DNA from: PNKC01 sp039917655
Lineage (GTDB): Bacteria > Chloroflexota > Dehalococcoidia > Tepidiformales > Tepidiformaceae
NCBI GenBank assembly: GCA_039917655.1
Contig: JBDSJC010000163.1
Span: 1 to 64,000, forward strand
DNA: 64,000 nucleotides
Direction: 5' to 3'
Position numbers and translations under genes: made by a program. The notes beneath the pieces were generated by a model that saw only the letters and a program-made list of their open reading frames with translations, did not search any database and was not told where the DNA came from. Positions 23,544 through 32,582 of this stretch are shown piece after piece; position 1 is the first letter of the stretch, and every line of letters starts with the position of its first letter.

Positions 23544-24343
23544 TGGACCTCGCAACCGTCATCGGACTGGCGCTCGCCTTTGGCGGGATCATCGGTGGAA
23601 ACATTCTGGAGGGCGGAAACCCAGCGGCGCTGTTCAATATCCCCGGAATCTTGATCGTCATAGTCGGGACGTTCGGCGCCGTGATGATCTCTCAGCCTCT
23701 GCCGGTGATGATCGGGTTGCCCAAGTTCATCCTCAAGGCCGTGATGGGCGGCAAAGGCCACAACTCGGCCGTCACCGTGGACCTTTTTGTGACGATGGCC
23801 GATAAGGCGCGGCGCGAGGGCTTGCTCGCCCTGGAAGCCGATGTCGGCAACATTCACGATGAGTTCACGCGCAAAGGCGTGCAGCTCATGATCGATGGCA
23901 CGGACCCCGAACTGCTCCGCGAGATCATGGAGATCGAAGCGGACTCCATGAAGCACCGCCACGAAGGGAACTTCGCCGCCCTGGAGTTTATGGGCGGCAT
24001 TGCGCCCACGATTGGCGTGCTTGGCGCCGTGATGGGGCTGATGGGCGTCATGGCCCACCTCGATCAACCAGAAGAGATCGGCCCCGGCATCGCGACAGCG
24101 TTCGTGGCCACGTTCTACGGCGTGTTCACCGCCAACGTCCTTTGGCTTCCGCTGGCGGCGAAGTTGAAGAACAACTCCAAGCACGAGATGCACGCCCTTA
24201 ACGTCGTCGTCGAAGGGTTGATGTCCATCCAGTCCGGCGACAACCCCCGGATTGTGCGGGAGAAGCTGGAAGGCTTCCTCACACCCAAGGAGCGCCAAAA
24301 GAAAGACTCGGGCGGCGCCGAAGCGCAACGGGAAGCGGCGTGA
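23543..24343 (+). CDS. motA: Flagellar stator protein MotA
   Basis: A 266-residue stator subunit with four predicted membrane helices, a large cytoplasmic domain (about residues 60-150) that contacts FliG, and the conserved GGIAPTIGVLGAVMGLMGVM and ATAFVATFYGVFTANVLWLP helices 3 and 4 lining the channel. C-terminal tail is charged (KERQKKDSGGAEAQRE). GGAGG lies 8 bases before the ATG. It overlaps motB by 4 bases. MotA and MotB form the 5:2 ion channel driving rotation, probably with protons. Confidence 0.95.
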   Translation: MDLATVIGLALAFGGIIGGNILEGGNPAALFNIPGILIVIVGTFGAVMISQPLPVMIGLPKFILKAVMGGKGHNSAVTVDLFVTMADKARREGLLALEADVGNIHDEFTRKGVQLMIDGTDPELLREIMEIEADSMKHRHEGNFAALEFMGGIAPTIGVLGAVMGLMGVMAHLDQPEEIGPGIATAFVATFYGVFTANVLWLPLAAKLKNNSKHEMHALNVVVEGLMSIQSGDNPRIVREKLEGFLTPKERQKKDSGGAEAQREAA

Positions 24344-25104
24344 GCAGAAAGCCGCCCGAGCCGGAGAAGCCAGAGAACCACGAACGATGGATCGTGAGCT
24401 ACGCGGACATGCTCACGCTCCTCTTCGCGCTTTTCGTGGTGCTCTACGCGACCAGCGATGCCAACCCGAAGAAGCTCCAGACCGTCAAATACTCCATCGA
24501 TCAGGCGTTCAGTGTGGGCGTCCTCCAAGGCTCCAACGGTTCGTCGCCCATTTTTAATACCGGCGGCGGGCTAACGCCGAGCATCGACGAGATTAAGTCC
24601 AAGAACTTCGAAGGGTTGGCCAAGACGCTCGGGTCGTTCGCCAGGCTCAACGGCCTGGAGAACAAGATCACCATACGCAGCGACGTTGATTCGATCACGA
24701 TCAGCCTCGCCGACAACCTCCTGTTCGATTCTGGTAACGCAGACCTGAAGCCCGGCGCGCAGGACGTGCTCGCCCAGGTGGCCTCCGCGCTCGTTGGGTT
24801 GCCGAACGCTCTGCGCATCGAAGGCCACACGGACAACGTGCCCGTGAACAGCCCGGACTTCGCCACCAACTGGGAACTCTCCGGCGCCCGCGCTTCGCGG
24901 GTGCTGCGGTTTCTGGAGTCCGCGGGCCCGCTCGTACCGGACCGAATTTCGCTCGCCGGCTATGCCGATACTCGAGCTGTGGCAGACAACGCCACGTCCG
25001 AGGGCCGGGCCCTTAATCGCCGGGCCGACATCGTCATCGTCTATCCCACGAAGGAGGACCTGCAGCGAATTCTCAGCGCGGCAGGGTCGAAACCAAAGCC
25101 ATGA
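24340..25104 (+). CDS. motB: Flagellar stator protein MotB
   Basis: A 254-residue MotB. The single membrane helix WIVSYADMLTLLFALFVVLY contains the ion-carrying aspartate, a plug/linker segment follows, and the C-terminal OmpA-like peptidoglycan-binding domain shows LRIEGHTDNVPVNSPDFATN and NWELSGARASRVLRFLES. GTG start overlaps the motA stop (GTGA); its stop overlaps fliL (ATGA). No P or L ring is needed: it anchors the stator to the wall. Confidence 0.95.
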   Translation: MSRKPPEPEKPENHERWIVSYADMLTLLFALFVVLYATSDANPKKLQTVKYSIDQAFSVGVLQGSNGSSPIFNTGGGLTPSIDEIKSKNFEGLAKTLGSFARLNGLENKITIRSDVDSITISLADNLLFDSGNADLKPGAQDVLAQVASALVGLPNALRIEGHTDNVPVNSPDFATNWELSGARASRVLRFLESAGPLVPDRISLAGYADTRAVADNATSEGRALNRRADIVIVYPTKEDLQRILSAAGSKPKP

Positions 25105-25589
25105 TGAAAGACAAAAAGGTCCTTGCCGGGGTCGCTGTGCTGCTGCTGGCGGCGTTCTGGTTCTACATAAAGCCCCACTACCTGGCAGCCAAACCGCCGC
25201 CCGTCTACACCGAGGAGCAGCTTTCGGCGGCTCCGAAACCAACCGTGCAACTGGAAGAGCGCGTCCTCAATCTTAAGGCGCCCGCGACCGCTCCGAACTA
25301 CGTGAAGCTCGTGCTGGCGCTGCAGTTCACTGATCCCAAGCATTCATACCTTGGCCTCAAAGGCGAGGCCTTGACCGCCAAAAACCTGGCCTTCACCGGC
25401 GAAATCAAGCCTGAGCTGCCACGAGTCTGGGACGCCGTCACCACTATTCTCGCCAGCAAGACTGTTGAGCAGGTTTCGGCGGCAGAAGGCCGCGACCAAC
25501 TCAAGGCTCAGATAGTGGCAGCGATCAACAAAGACCTCCACGAGCTCCAGGTCGATACCGTCTACTTCGTCACATTCATCACGCAATGA
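25101..25589 (+). CDS. fliL: Flagellar basal body-associated protein FliL
   Basis: A 162-residue FliL-like protein: one N-terminal membrane helix (VLAGVAVLLLAAFWFYIKPH) and an extracytoplasmic domain (NYVKLVLALQFTDPKH, QVDTVYFVTFITQ at the C terminus, the usual FliL ending). FliL rings surround the stators and raise torque. Placed between motB and fliY as in many flagellar operons. Confidence 0.9.
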   Translation: MMKDKKVLAGVAVLLLAAFWFYIKPHYLAAKPPPVYTEEQLSAAPKPTVQLEERVLNLKAPATAPNYVKLVLALQFTDPKHSYLGLKGEALTAKNLAFTGEIKPELPRVWDAVTTILASKTVEQVSAAEGRDQLKAQIVAAINKDLHELQVDTVYFVTFITQ

Positions 25590-25598
25590 GGTTCACCA

Positions 25599-26723
25599 AT
25601 GTCCGCACCGCATGAGGTCCTATCGCAACTGCTTTCCGCCGCGCAGGCCGACACGCTCGATTCGGCGGGCGCGAGCGTGTGGGCCTCCGCAGCCCAGACG
25701 TTGCAGTCGGTGCTCGGTTCGCTCCCTTCGCTGCAAGAGGTGGATGGGCGGCTGGTGATGCCGGACGAAATTGTGGGCGAGTTCAGCGATCCCCATCTCG
25801 TGGTCCCGCTGGAACTCTCAACCAGCAAAGAGCAGTCCGCGACAGCGTACCTGGTGGCGCGGACTGCTGTCGCCGCGATGTTCCTCGATTCGCAGGCTGA
25901 TGACCCAACGGACGAAGAGCAGCAGACGCTTGTGGTGGCCTCAACGATCCTCGGGCAGGTGGTCCAAGCGCTGAACACCGCCGTCTTCGGCGCATCCCCG
26001 GTCGGTCTTGTCATTTCGCTGGACGACATGGTGGCGAACGCCATGCCCACGCTGCTCGGCACGATGGACGAACCGGCGATGCTGCTGACCGCCGCCATTC
26101 AGGGCGGACGGATGCTTCCGTTCTCTTTGGTGCTGCCGGGGACGTTCCTCGACATTGTCGCTAGCGCAATGCCGGCCGAGGCGGCCGCGGCCGCTGACAT
26201 GCCATCGACCGGTGTGTCGGCGGCAGTATCGCTGCTCGACTCGTTACCATTTACGCTGACCGAGGACGAACTCGACGCCGCCGAACTTATTGACGACCGC
26301 CGCACGGGGCCGCGACCCTTCGCGGGAATGCCCCTGGAGAGCGAAGCGCAGCCGCACTCTCAGCCGCAGCAACCGCGCGAACCGACGCCAATCGCGCAGG
26401 GCCCAGCGGCGCACCGGGCACGATTCGCACCCATCCCCGATGCCCAGCCGCCAGTCGGCAGAAGCCCGATCGACCTGCTCGCCGGGCTACAAATGAACGT
26501 CGCTGTCGAGCTCGGCCGGACCGAGCTCACGGTCTCCGAAGTGCTCGGCCTCGGCCCGGGCTCGGTGATCGAACTGGACCGCCTGGCTGGCGAACCTGTC
26601 GATATCCTCGTTAACGACCGTCTCATCGCCCGCGGCGAGGTCGTGGTCGTCGATGAGAACTTCGGCATCCGCGTCGTTGAGGTTGTACGCCGATCAGCCG
26701 ACCAGGAAGAACGGGTCTCGTGA
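25599..26723 (+). CDS. fliY: Flagellar motor switch protein FliY/FliN
   Basis: A 374-residue switch protein. The N-terminal 200 residues are helical with a CheC-like duplicated layout ([40 protein letters not shown]), then a Gln/Pro-rich linker (about 225-285), and the C-terminal SpoA/FliN domain ([60 protein letters not shown]). This fits FliY, the FliN homologue of Gram-positive-type motors that may dephosphorylate CheY-P. The usual phosphatase signature (D/S-xxx-E-xx-N) is not clear, so activity is doubtful. No separate fliM is in this window. Confidence 0.85.
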   Translation: MSAPHEVLSQLLSAAQADTLDSAGASVWASAAQTLQSVLGSLPSLQEVDGRLVMPDEIVGEFSDPHLVVPLELSTSKEQSATAYLVARTAVAAMFLDSQADDPTDEEQQTLVVASTILGQVVQALNTAVFGASPVGLVISLDDMVANAMPTLLGTMDEPAMLLTAAIQGGRMLPFSLVLPGTFLDIVASAMPAEAAAAADMPSTGVSAAVSLLDSLPFTLTEDELDAAELIDDRRTGPRPFAGMPLESEAQPHSQPQQPREPTPIAQGPAAHRARFAPIPDAQPPVGRSPIDLLAGLQMNVAVELGRTELTVSEVLGLGPGSVIELDRLAGEPVDILVNDRLIARGEVVVVDENFGIRVVEVVRRSADQEERVS

Positions 26724-27343
26724 ATGACCCTCGCGCCCGCAAACGTTTAATTTGGGCGGGCGCCCTCGCAGCGACGCTGGTTGTATCGTTGCTTTTCATC
26801 TCGCTCTTTTCACCGTCCGGCCCCACGCAGACGGGGATACCGGAGGTGCGAGTCTCGGACAGCACACTGGTGCAGGCGGCCGCGACGCCCAAGGCCTCGA
26901 CGGCCGGCGCCAAGACGGAGAGCGGCGACGGTTTCAGCCTCGGCGGCGGGCAGATCGTTTCGTTGGCGTGGCGGCTCGCACTGGTCGCGGTGATCATCGG
27001 GGTCTCGATCGTCGGCCTTCGCTGGTGGGGCAAGAAGACGGCTGGGCCGCGGAGCGTGACCGGCTTCTTGCGTGTGGTGGATACGCTTTCGATCAGCAAT
27101 GGACGGACGATCCACCTGGTCGCCCTCGGCGAGCGCGTCATCGCCATTGGCGCGACGACGCAACAACTCACGATGCTGAACGAACTGACCGAGGACGAGG
27201 CGCGGAACGTGCTCGCAGAACTGCCAGCCACCAGCGAGCAGCCGGTCATCGCTTTCGCCAGCGAACTCTTTCACTCGATGCGGCGGGGAAACCGCCAACC
27301 GCCCCTGGACGCGCCTTCGATCGTCACCCGAGACCGGGGCTAA
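26720..27343 (+). CDS. fliO: Flagellar biosynthesis protein FliO
   Basis: A 207-residue protein with an N-terminal membrane segment ([20 protein letters not shown]), a variable extracytoplasmic stretch, a second helix ([20 protein letters not shown]) and the small FliO domain ([40 protein letters not shown]). It helps assemble the FliPQR export gate. GTG start overlaps the fliY stop. Two membrane helices instead of one is a variation. A 157-base gap with its own promoter motif separates it from fliP. Confidence 0.88.
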   Translation: MNDPRARKRLIWAGALAATLVVSLLFISLFSPSGPTQTGIPEVRVSDSTLVQAAATPKASTAGAKTESGDGFSLGGGQIVSLAWRLALVAVIIGVSIVGLRWWGKKTAGPRSVTGFLRVVDTLSISNGRTIHLVALGERVIAIGATTQQLTMLNELTEDEARNVLAELPATSEQPVIAFASELFHSMRRGNRQPPLDAPSIVTRDRG

Positions 27344-27439
27344 ACAGCCGGGGCGAGCGCGGAAGCTTGGGCTGCCCACTGGGGCGATTCGGTGGGGCGG
27401 ACGCTCTGCCTCAGGGATTTCCTCCCTGCGCAATGGGCC

Positions 27440-27476
27440 TTCCCCAATAACCGGCCCAACCACTGCTCCCTACGCT
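27440..27476 (+). promoter_or_regulatory. Flagellar promoter motif before fliP
   Basis: TTCCCCAATAACCG (27440-27453), 17 bases, then TACGCT (27471-27476). Motif, spacing and box type match the element before flbD. Gives the export-gate genes a second transcription start inside the cluster. Confidence 0.5.
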
Positions 27477-27500
27477 ACCCAGAGTTCGAATCATTCGGAC

Positions 27501-28307
27501 ATGCGAGAGAACGTGCGCGTCAGTTGGCCCCGTAAGCGAATCTCCCGGCGCCGTTTCCTGCTTAGTCTGGCGGTGCTCAGCCTCGCCGTCCTGAGCCTTA
27601 CCAGTTGTGCCACGCAGACGGCCACCGGCGGCGGTGGAAGCGGTGGTCAGGGCCAGATGATTGACTCCCAGAGCCCGCAGAACGTCTCGGCCGCGATTCA
27701 GATTCTGTTGCTCGTGACCGTCGTCTCCCTCGCGCCAGCAATCCTTGTGATGGTCACTTCGTTCACGCGCATCATCGTGGTGCTTTCGCTGGTGCGGAAC
27801 GCCATCGGCATCCCGCAGCTTCCCCCGAACCAGGTGCTGGTGGGGCTCGCGCTCTTCCTCACCGCATTCGTCATGGCCCCGGCGATCAAGCAGATCAACA
27901 AAGAAGCGGTGCAGCCATATCTGAACGGCACCATCACCCAGCAAGACGCCTACTCCAAAGGTGAAGCGCCCCTGCGCACGTTCATGCTGAAGCAGACGCG
28001 TGAGCAGGACCTCGGCCTTTTCCTGAAGCTCAGTGACACCCCCAAGCCAGCGACAGTCGCTGACGTCCCGACGTACGTCCTGGTACCAGCCTTCACGATC
28101 TCGGAGCTGAAAACGGCGTTTCAGATGGGCTTCGTGATGTTCGTGCCATTCCTGATTATCGACCTCATTGTGTCATCGGCGCTGCTCAGTATGGGCATGA
28201 TGATGCTGCCGCCGGTGATCGTCTCGTTGCCTTTCAAGATCCTGCTCTTCGTCCTCGTCGATGGGTGGTACCTGATCATTGGCTCTCTTGTCGGGAGCTT
28301 CAGCTAA
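27501..28307 (+). CDS. fliP: Flagellar export gate protein FliP
   Basis: A 268-residue FliP. The mature part is canonical (VMVTSFTRIIVVLSLVRNAI, PPNQVLVGLALFLTAFVMAP, PAFTISELKTAFQMGFVMFV). FliP has a cleaved signal peptide; here residues 14-36 read ISRRRFLLSLAV...LSLTSC, combining an RR-x-FL motif, a repeated LAVLSL element and a lipobox-like LTSC ending at Cys36. FliP5FliQ4FliR1 forms the export gate in the MS ring. ATG at 27501 follows no strong ribosome-binding site; a later start would shorten only the signal region. Confidence 0.92.
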   Translation: MRENVRVSWPRKRISRRRFLLSLAVLSLAVLSLTSCATQTATGGGGSGGQGQMIDSQSPQNVSAAIQILLLVTVVSLAPAILVMVTSFTRIIVVLSLVRNAIGIPQLPPNQVLVGLALFLTAFVMAPAIKQINKEAVQPYLNGTITQQDAYSKGEAPLRTFMLKQTREQDLGLFLKLSDTPKPATVADVPTYVLVPAFTISELKTAFQMGFVMFVPFLIIDLIVSSALLSMGMMMLPPVIVSLPFKILLFVLVDGWYLIIGSLVGSFS

Positions 28308-28328
28308 CTTGCCAGGGAGGCGCGCGTA

Positions 28329-28598
28329 GTGAACGAAGCTGTTGTTTTGGGCCTGATGAAAGAGGCGCTCACCGTGTCCCTATTGGTCGGCGCGCCGATC
28401 CTCGGGGTGACGCTCGTGGTTGGCATCGTCGTCAGCATTATCCAGGCGGTCACGCAGGTGAACGAGATGACGCTGACGTTCGTGCCCAAGCTGATCGGGG
28501 TCTTCGTGGCGATGTTGATCTTCGGCCCGTGGATGATGGAAACGCTCTTGAACTTCTCCTCGGGCCTGTTCGCGAACATGGCCAACTACGGACGATGA
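28329..28598 (+). CDS. fliQ: Flagellar export gate protein FliQ
   Basis: An 89-residue two-helix membrane protein typical of FliQ (ALTVSLLVGAPILGVTLVVG, IQAVTQVNEMTLTFVPKLIG, MLIFGPWMMETLLNFSSGLF). GTG start with GGAGG nearby; follows fliP by 21 bases and precedes fliR by 13. Confidence 0.93.
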   Translation: MNEAVVLGLMKEALTVSLLVGAPILGVTLVVGIVVSIIQAVTQVNEMTLTFVPKLIGVFVAMLIFGPWMMETLLNFSSGLFANMANYGR

Positions 28599-28611
28599 GG
28601 CCACACCAGAG

Positions 28612-29382
28612 ATGAATCTCTCGCCGGACCTCAGCTACGGTTTTCTGCTCATCCTTATCAGGACGAGCGGGATGCTGGTGTCCGCGCCGCTGCTCAGTCA
28701 CAAGGGCATCCCGGCGCAGACGAAGGTGGGGTTCGCCGTTTTCTTCGCGCTCGTACTCGTCCCTGTGACACGGGACGCCGCGCCGGTCGCGCCCTCGCAG
28801 ATCGGCGGCGTGATCGACGGCGTGATGCGTGAAGTGCTCTTCGGCCTGGCGCTGGGCCTCTCGATGAATCTCGTCTTCCTCGGCGTGCAGATGGCTTCAC
28901 GAATCATCGGCGTGCAGATGGGATTCGGGCTCGGCGGCGTCTTCGACCCCATCACCAACCAGGACCACGGCACTTTCGACCAGTTTTACTTGCTGCTCAT
29001 TACGCTCGTGTTTTTCAGCATCAACGGCCACTACATGGTCATCCAGGCGCTCGCTGAGACGCTTCGCGCGGTGCCTCTCGGCACGTTCGACCCCGGGTCC
29101 TTCAGCGGAGGAGCGATCGCGCCCTTGATGGCCGGGCTGACGGTGACGGCGGTGCGCATCGCCATGCCCGTGATGGCCGCGCTCTTCCTCACCGACCTCG
29201 GCATGGGCTTTGTAGCGCGCACGGTGCCGCAGATGCAGGTCCTTGTGGTTGGCGCGCCGGTGAAGATCGTTGTCGGGGTGATCGTCCTGGGCGCTTCGCT
29301 CCCGGCCACCATGCAGCTGATGAACGGCGTCATCAACACCACGCTCACGGGCTCCAGCCAGCAGCTCCTGGGGGTGCGATAG
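28612..29382 (+). CDS. fliR: Flagellar export gate protein FliR
   Basis: A 256-residue, multi-helix membrane protein matching FliR: RTSGMLVSAPLLSHKGIPAQ, the QMASRIIGVQMGFGLGGVFD loop preceding LLLITLVFFSINGHYMVIQA, and FLTDLGMGFVARTVPQMQVL. One copy completes the gate. Its TAG is immediately followed by the flhB ATG. Confidence 0.94.
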   Translation: MNLSPDLSYGFLLILIRTSGMLVSAPLLSHKGIPAQTKVGFAVFFALVLVPVTRDAAPVAPSQIGGVIDGVMREVLFGLALGLSMNLVFLGVQMASRIIGVQMGFGLGGVFDPITNQDHGTFDQFYLLLITLVFFSINGHYMVIQALAETLRAVPLGTFDPGSFSGGAIAPLMAGLTVTAVRIAMPVMAALFLTDLGMGFVARTVPQMQVLVVGAPVKIVVGVIVLGASLPATMQLMNGVINTTLTGSSQQLLGVR

Positions 29383-30480
29383 ATGTCGCAGGAGCGAACA
29401 GAGGCCCCGACCGCGCAACGGGTGAAGCAGGCCCGCAGCCGGGGAGAGGTCTCCAAGAGCGAAGAGGTCGTCTCGATCGGCGTCTTGCTGGTGGCGGTTA
29501 TCGGCATGCGGATGATCGGCCCCGGGTTGTGGGAGGGGATGGCGGACATCCTTCGCGATGGGTTGATGCACCCAACTCAGGAGGAGTTCACGCGCTCCTC
29601 CGCGATGCAGTTCGGCCGCGATGCGGCAGGCCAGACGATCCTTGCGCTGCTCCCGCTGTTCGCCATGCTGGCGATGGCCGGCGTCGCGCTGAACGTGGCC
29701 CAGACCGGGCTCGTCCTTTCGGGCGCCAAGCTGAAGCCGAAGCTCAGCCATGTCAACCCGGGGGCGGGGGCCAAGCGCCTGGTCTCCAAGGAGGCCGGGA
29801 TACGCCTGTTCAAGTCGCTCGCCAAGATGGGTGTCGTTGGGATCGTCGTCTACGTGACGATGAAGAGGCGAATGGCAGAGATATCAAACATGGGCGAGAT
29901 GGACATTGCGCCGGCGACGGCCCGCCTCGCAACGCTGGCGTTCGACATCGCCATCTGGGCGGCAGTGGTGCTCTTCATGCTGGCACTGGGCGATTTCGCC
30001 TGGCAGCGCCGGCAGCATCGCAACCGGCTGAAGATGACCAAGGACGAGGTCAAGCAGGAGATGCGCGAGAGCGACGGCGACCCGCAGATCAAGCAGGCCA
30101 TCCGCCGTCGCCGGATGGCGCTGCTCAACCGCATGATGGCCGCTGTCCCCAACGCCGACGTGATCGTTACGAACCCGACGCACTACGCCGTGGCCCTGAA
30201 GTACGACCCGGTGACCATGCAAGCCCCGATGGTCATCGCTAAGGGAGAAGCGCTGCTTGCGCAGCGGATCAAAGAGGTCGGCCGCAAGGCTGGTGTGCCG
30301 GTGCTCGAAGAGCCGCCGCTGGCCCGTGCGCTGTTCGCTGCCGTGCCCGTGGGCCAGTACATCCCCGCGAATCTGTTCCACGCTGTCGCCGAAGTGCTTG
30401 CCTGGGTCTACGCCCTGAAGACCAAGATCCCGTTCGCAGGCCGCCGCGCCCCGTTGGCCGCCGCCGGGGGTGACGCATGA
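29383..30480 (+). CDS. flhB: Flagellar export switch protein FlhB
   Basis: A 365-residue FlhB. The N terminus has the standard QERTEAPTAQRVKQARSRGE, four membrane helices follow, and the cytoplasmic domain carries the autocleavage site NPTH at residues 264-267 (VIVTNPTHYAVALKY), which switches substrate specificity from rod/hook to filament proteins. The C-terminal tail after the domain is short and basic. ATG directly follows the fliR stop; its own stop overlaps flhA (ATGA). Confidence 0.95.
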   Translation: MSQERTEAPTAQRVKQARSRGEVSKSEEVVSIGVLLVAVIGMRMIGPGLWEGMADILRDGLMHPTQEEFTRSSAMQFGRDAAGQTILALLPLFAMLAMAGVALNVAQTGLVLSGAKLKPKLSHVNPGAGAKRLVSKEAGIRLFKSLAKMGVVGIVVYVTMKRRMAEISNMGEMDIAPATARLATLAFDIAIWAAVVLFMLALGDFAWQRRQHRNRLKMTKDEVKQEMRESDGDPQIKQAIRRRRMALLNRMMAAVPNADVIVTNPTHYAVALKYDPVTMQAPMVIAKGEALLAQRIKEVGRKAGVPVLEEPPLARALFAAVPVGQYIPANLFHAVAEVLAWVYALKTKIPFAGRRAPLAAAGGDA

Positions 30481-32582
30481 CCGTGCGCGCCCCATCGGCG
30501 AACTGGGCCAAGGTACTCGGCCAGACCGACATTCTGCTGGCCGTCGGGATCATCGGCATCGTTGGGATGCTCATCATCCCGCTCCCCTCGGCGCTGTTGG
30601 ACATGCTCCTGACGATCAACATCGCCACTGGCGTTGTCGTCCTCCTCGTTGCCATCTACACCGAAGACCCGATGAAGTTCTCGGTGTTCCCGTCGCTTCT
30701 CCTGATCACGACCCTCTTCAGGCTGGCTCTGAACGTCTCGACGTCGCGTCTCATCTTGCTGCATGGCGACGCTGGTAGCGTCGTCCACTCCTTCGGAAAC
30801 TTCGTTGTCGGCGGCAACCTGGTTGTTGGCCTTGTCATCTTCCTCATCCTCGTCGTCATTCAGTTCGTGGTTATTACGAACGGTGCGGGCCGAGTGGCGG
30901 AAGTAGCGGCGCGCTTCACCCTGGACGCCATGCCGGGCAAGCAGATGGCGATTGACGCCGACCTCAACGCCGGGCTGATCGACGAGAAGGCGGCGCGCGA
31001 GCGGCGCAAGGCGATCTCCTCGGAGGCCGACTTCTATGGTGCGATGGACGGCGCCAGTAAGTTCGTCAAAGGAGATGCGATCGCCGGCATCGTGATCATT
31101 CTTGTGAACATCATCGGTGGCCTCGCGATCGGGGTGTTGCAGCAGGGCGTTGGCCCCGCCGAGGCGCTGCAAACCTACGCACGGCTGACCGTTGGCGACG
31201 GGCTGGTCTCCCAGCTCCCGGCGCTCCTCATCAGTACCGCGGCGGGCATCGTCGTTACGCGCTCGGCGGGCAGCAACAACCTTGGCCTCCAGATGTTCTC
31301 GCAGCTTACCAATCAGTCCCGGCCGCTCTACGTGGCTGGCGGCATGCTCGGCGCGTTTGCGATGCTGCCGGGGCTGCCGAAGCTGCCGTTCCTCGCTATC
31401 GCCGCCATTTGCATCGGCAGTGGCTACTTCATCAAGCAACAGCGCGACCGCCAGGATGTCGCCGACCGCACGCCGCTGCCATCGACCGGGGAGAAGGAAC
31501 CAGAGCAGCTGGGGCCGCAGCAGGTGATCCAGATGATGGCCGTCGACCCGCTAGAAATTGAGGTGGGCTACGGCCTGATCCCGATCGTGGACGAACAGGC
31601 CGGCGGCGGCCTGCTGCGCCGCATCACTATGATCCGCCGGCAGATCGCGCTCGACCTCGGCCTTGTCCTGCCCACCGTGCGCGTGCGAGATAACCTGCAA
31701 CACGCACCGACGACCTACGTGGTGAAGCTTCGCGGCGTGGAGATTGCCCGCGGCACGCTGGTCCCGGGCCAGTTTCTTGCGATGGACCCCGGTACCGCGG
31801 AAGGCGATGTGCCCGGCACGGAGACGCAGGAGCCGGCATTCGGGCTTCCAGCGCGCTGGATCGTGCCCGCCCAGAAGGAGCGAGCGGAACTGCTCGGCTA
31901 CACGGTGGTGGACGCCGAATCCGTCCTCGCGACTCACCTGACCGAGCTTGTGAAGCGGTTCGCCCCTGACCTGCTGAGCCGCCAGGACACGCAGAACTTG
32001 CTGGAAAACATGCGCACGGACTACCCGGCGCTCGTCGAAGAGCTCGTCCCCGCCAACCTGACCGTGGGCGAAGTGCAGGAAGTGCTGCAGAACCTGCTGG
32101 CCGAGCGCGTTTCGATCCGCGACCTGGTGACCATCTGCGAAACGCTCGCCACCCAGGCCCGCGTGACGCGAGATGTTGACCTGTTGACCGAGTACGCCCG
32201 CGCTTCGCTGGCCCGCCAGATCAGCCGCCAGTACGCCGGAGACGATGGCGTCCTGAACGTGATTACCGTGGGTTCGCGCACTGAAGATGAGATCGCCTCG
32301 TCCATTCAGCAGGCCGACCGAGGGAGCACCATCGCGATGCCGCCGTGGCAGCTCCAGCGCCTGTTGGGCGTGGTCGGCACGGAGGTGGAGCGCGTGGCCG
32401 GGTCCGGACGCGACCCGATCATCCTCTGTTCGTCACGCATCCGTCTCGCGTTCCGGAGGCTGCTTGAACGGAGGCTCCCGAACGTGGTTGTCCTGTCATT
32501 CGCAGAAGTAACCCCGCAAACGTCGGTAGAGGCGGCGGGCAGTATTGAGGTGAACGTTGGAACCGAAGCGCTACATCGGTAA
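30477..32582 (+). CDS. flhA: Flagellar export protein FlhA
   Basis: A 701-residue FlhA: eight membrane helices (residues to about 320), the cytoplasmic FHIPEP-type loop (ARFTLDAMPGKQMAIDADLN, GLIDEKAARERRKAISSEAD), a linker, and the large cytoplasmic ring domain that docks chaperone-substrate complexes. Length and motifs are canonical. The flhF-like gene begins within its last 26 bases. Confidence 0.96.
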   Translation: MTVRAPSANWAKVLGQTDILLAVGIIGIVGMLIIPLPSALLDMLLTINIATGVVVLLVAIYTEDPMKFSVFPSLLLITTLFRLALNVSTSRLILLHGDAGSVVHSFGNFVVGGNLVVGLVIFLILVVIQFVVITNGAGRVAEVAARFTLDAMPGKQMAIDADLNAGLIDEKAARERRKAISSEADFYGAMDGASKFVKGDAIAGIVIILVNIIGGLAIGVLQQGVGPAEALQTYARLTVGDGLVSQLPALLISTAAGIVVTRSAGSNNLGLQMFSQLTNQSRPLYVAGGMLGAFAMLPGLPKLPFLAIAAICIGSGYFIKQQRDRQDVADRTPLPSTGEKEPEQLGPQQVIQMMAVDPLEIEVGYGLIPIVDEQAGGGLLRRITMIRRQIALDLGLVLPTVRVRDNLQHAPTTYVVKLRGVEIARGTLVPGQFLAMDPGTAEGDVPGTETQEPAFGLPARWIVPAQKERAELLGYTVVDAESVLATHLTELVKRFAPDLLSRQDTQNLLENMRTDYPALVEELVPANLTVGEVQEVLQNLLAERVSIRDLVTICETLATQARVTRDVDLLTEYARASLARQISRQYAGDDGVLNVITVGSRTEDEIASSIQQADRGSTIAMPPWQLQRLLGVVGTEVERVAGSGRDPIILCSSRIRLAFRRLLERRLPNVVVLSFAEVTPQTSVEAAGSIEVNVGTEALHR

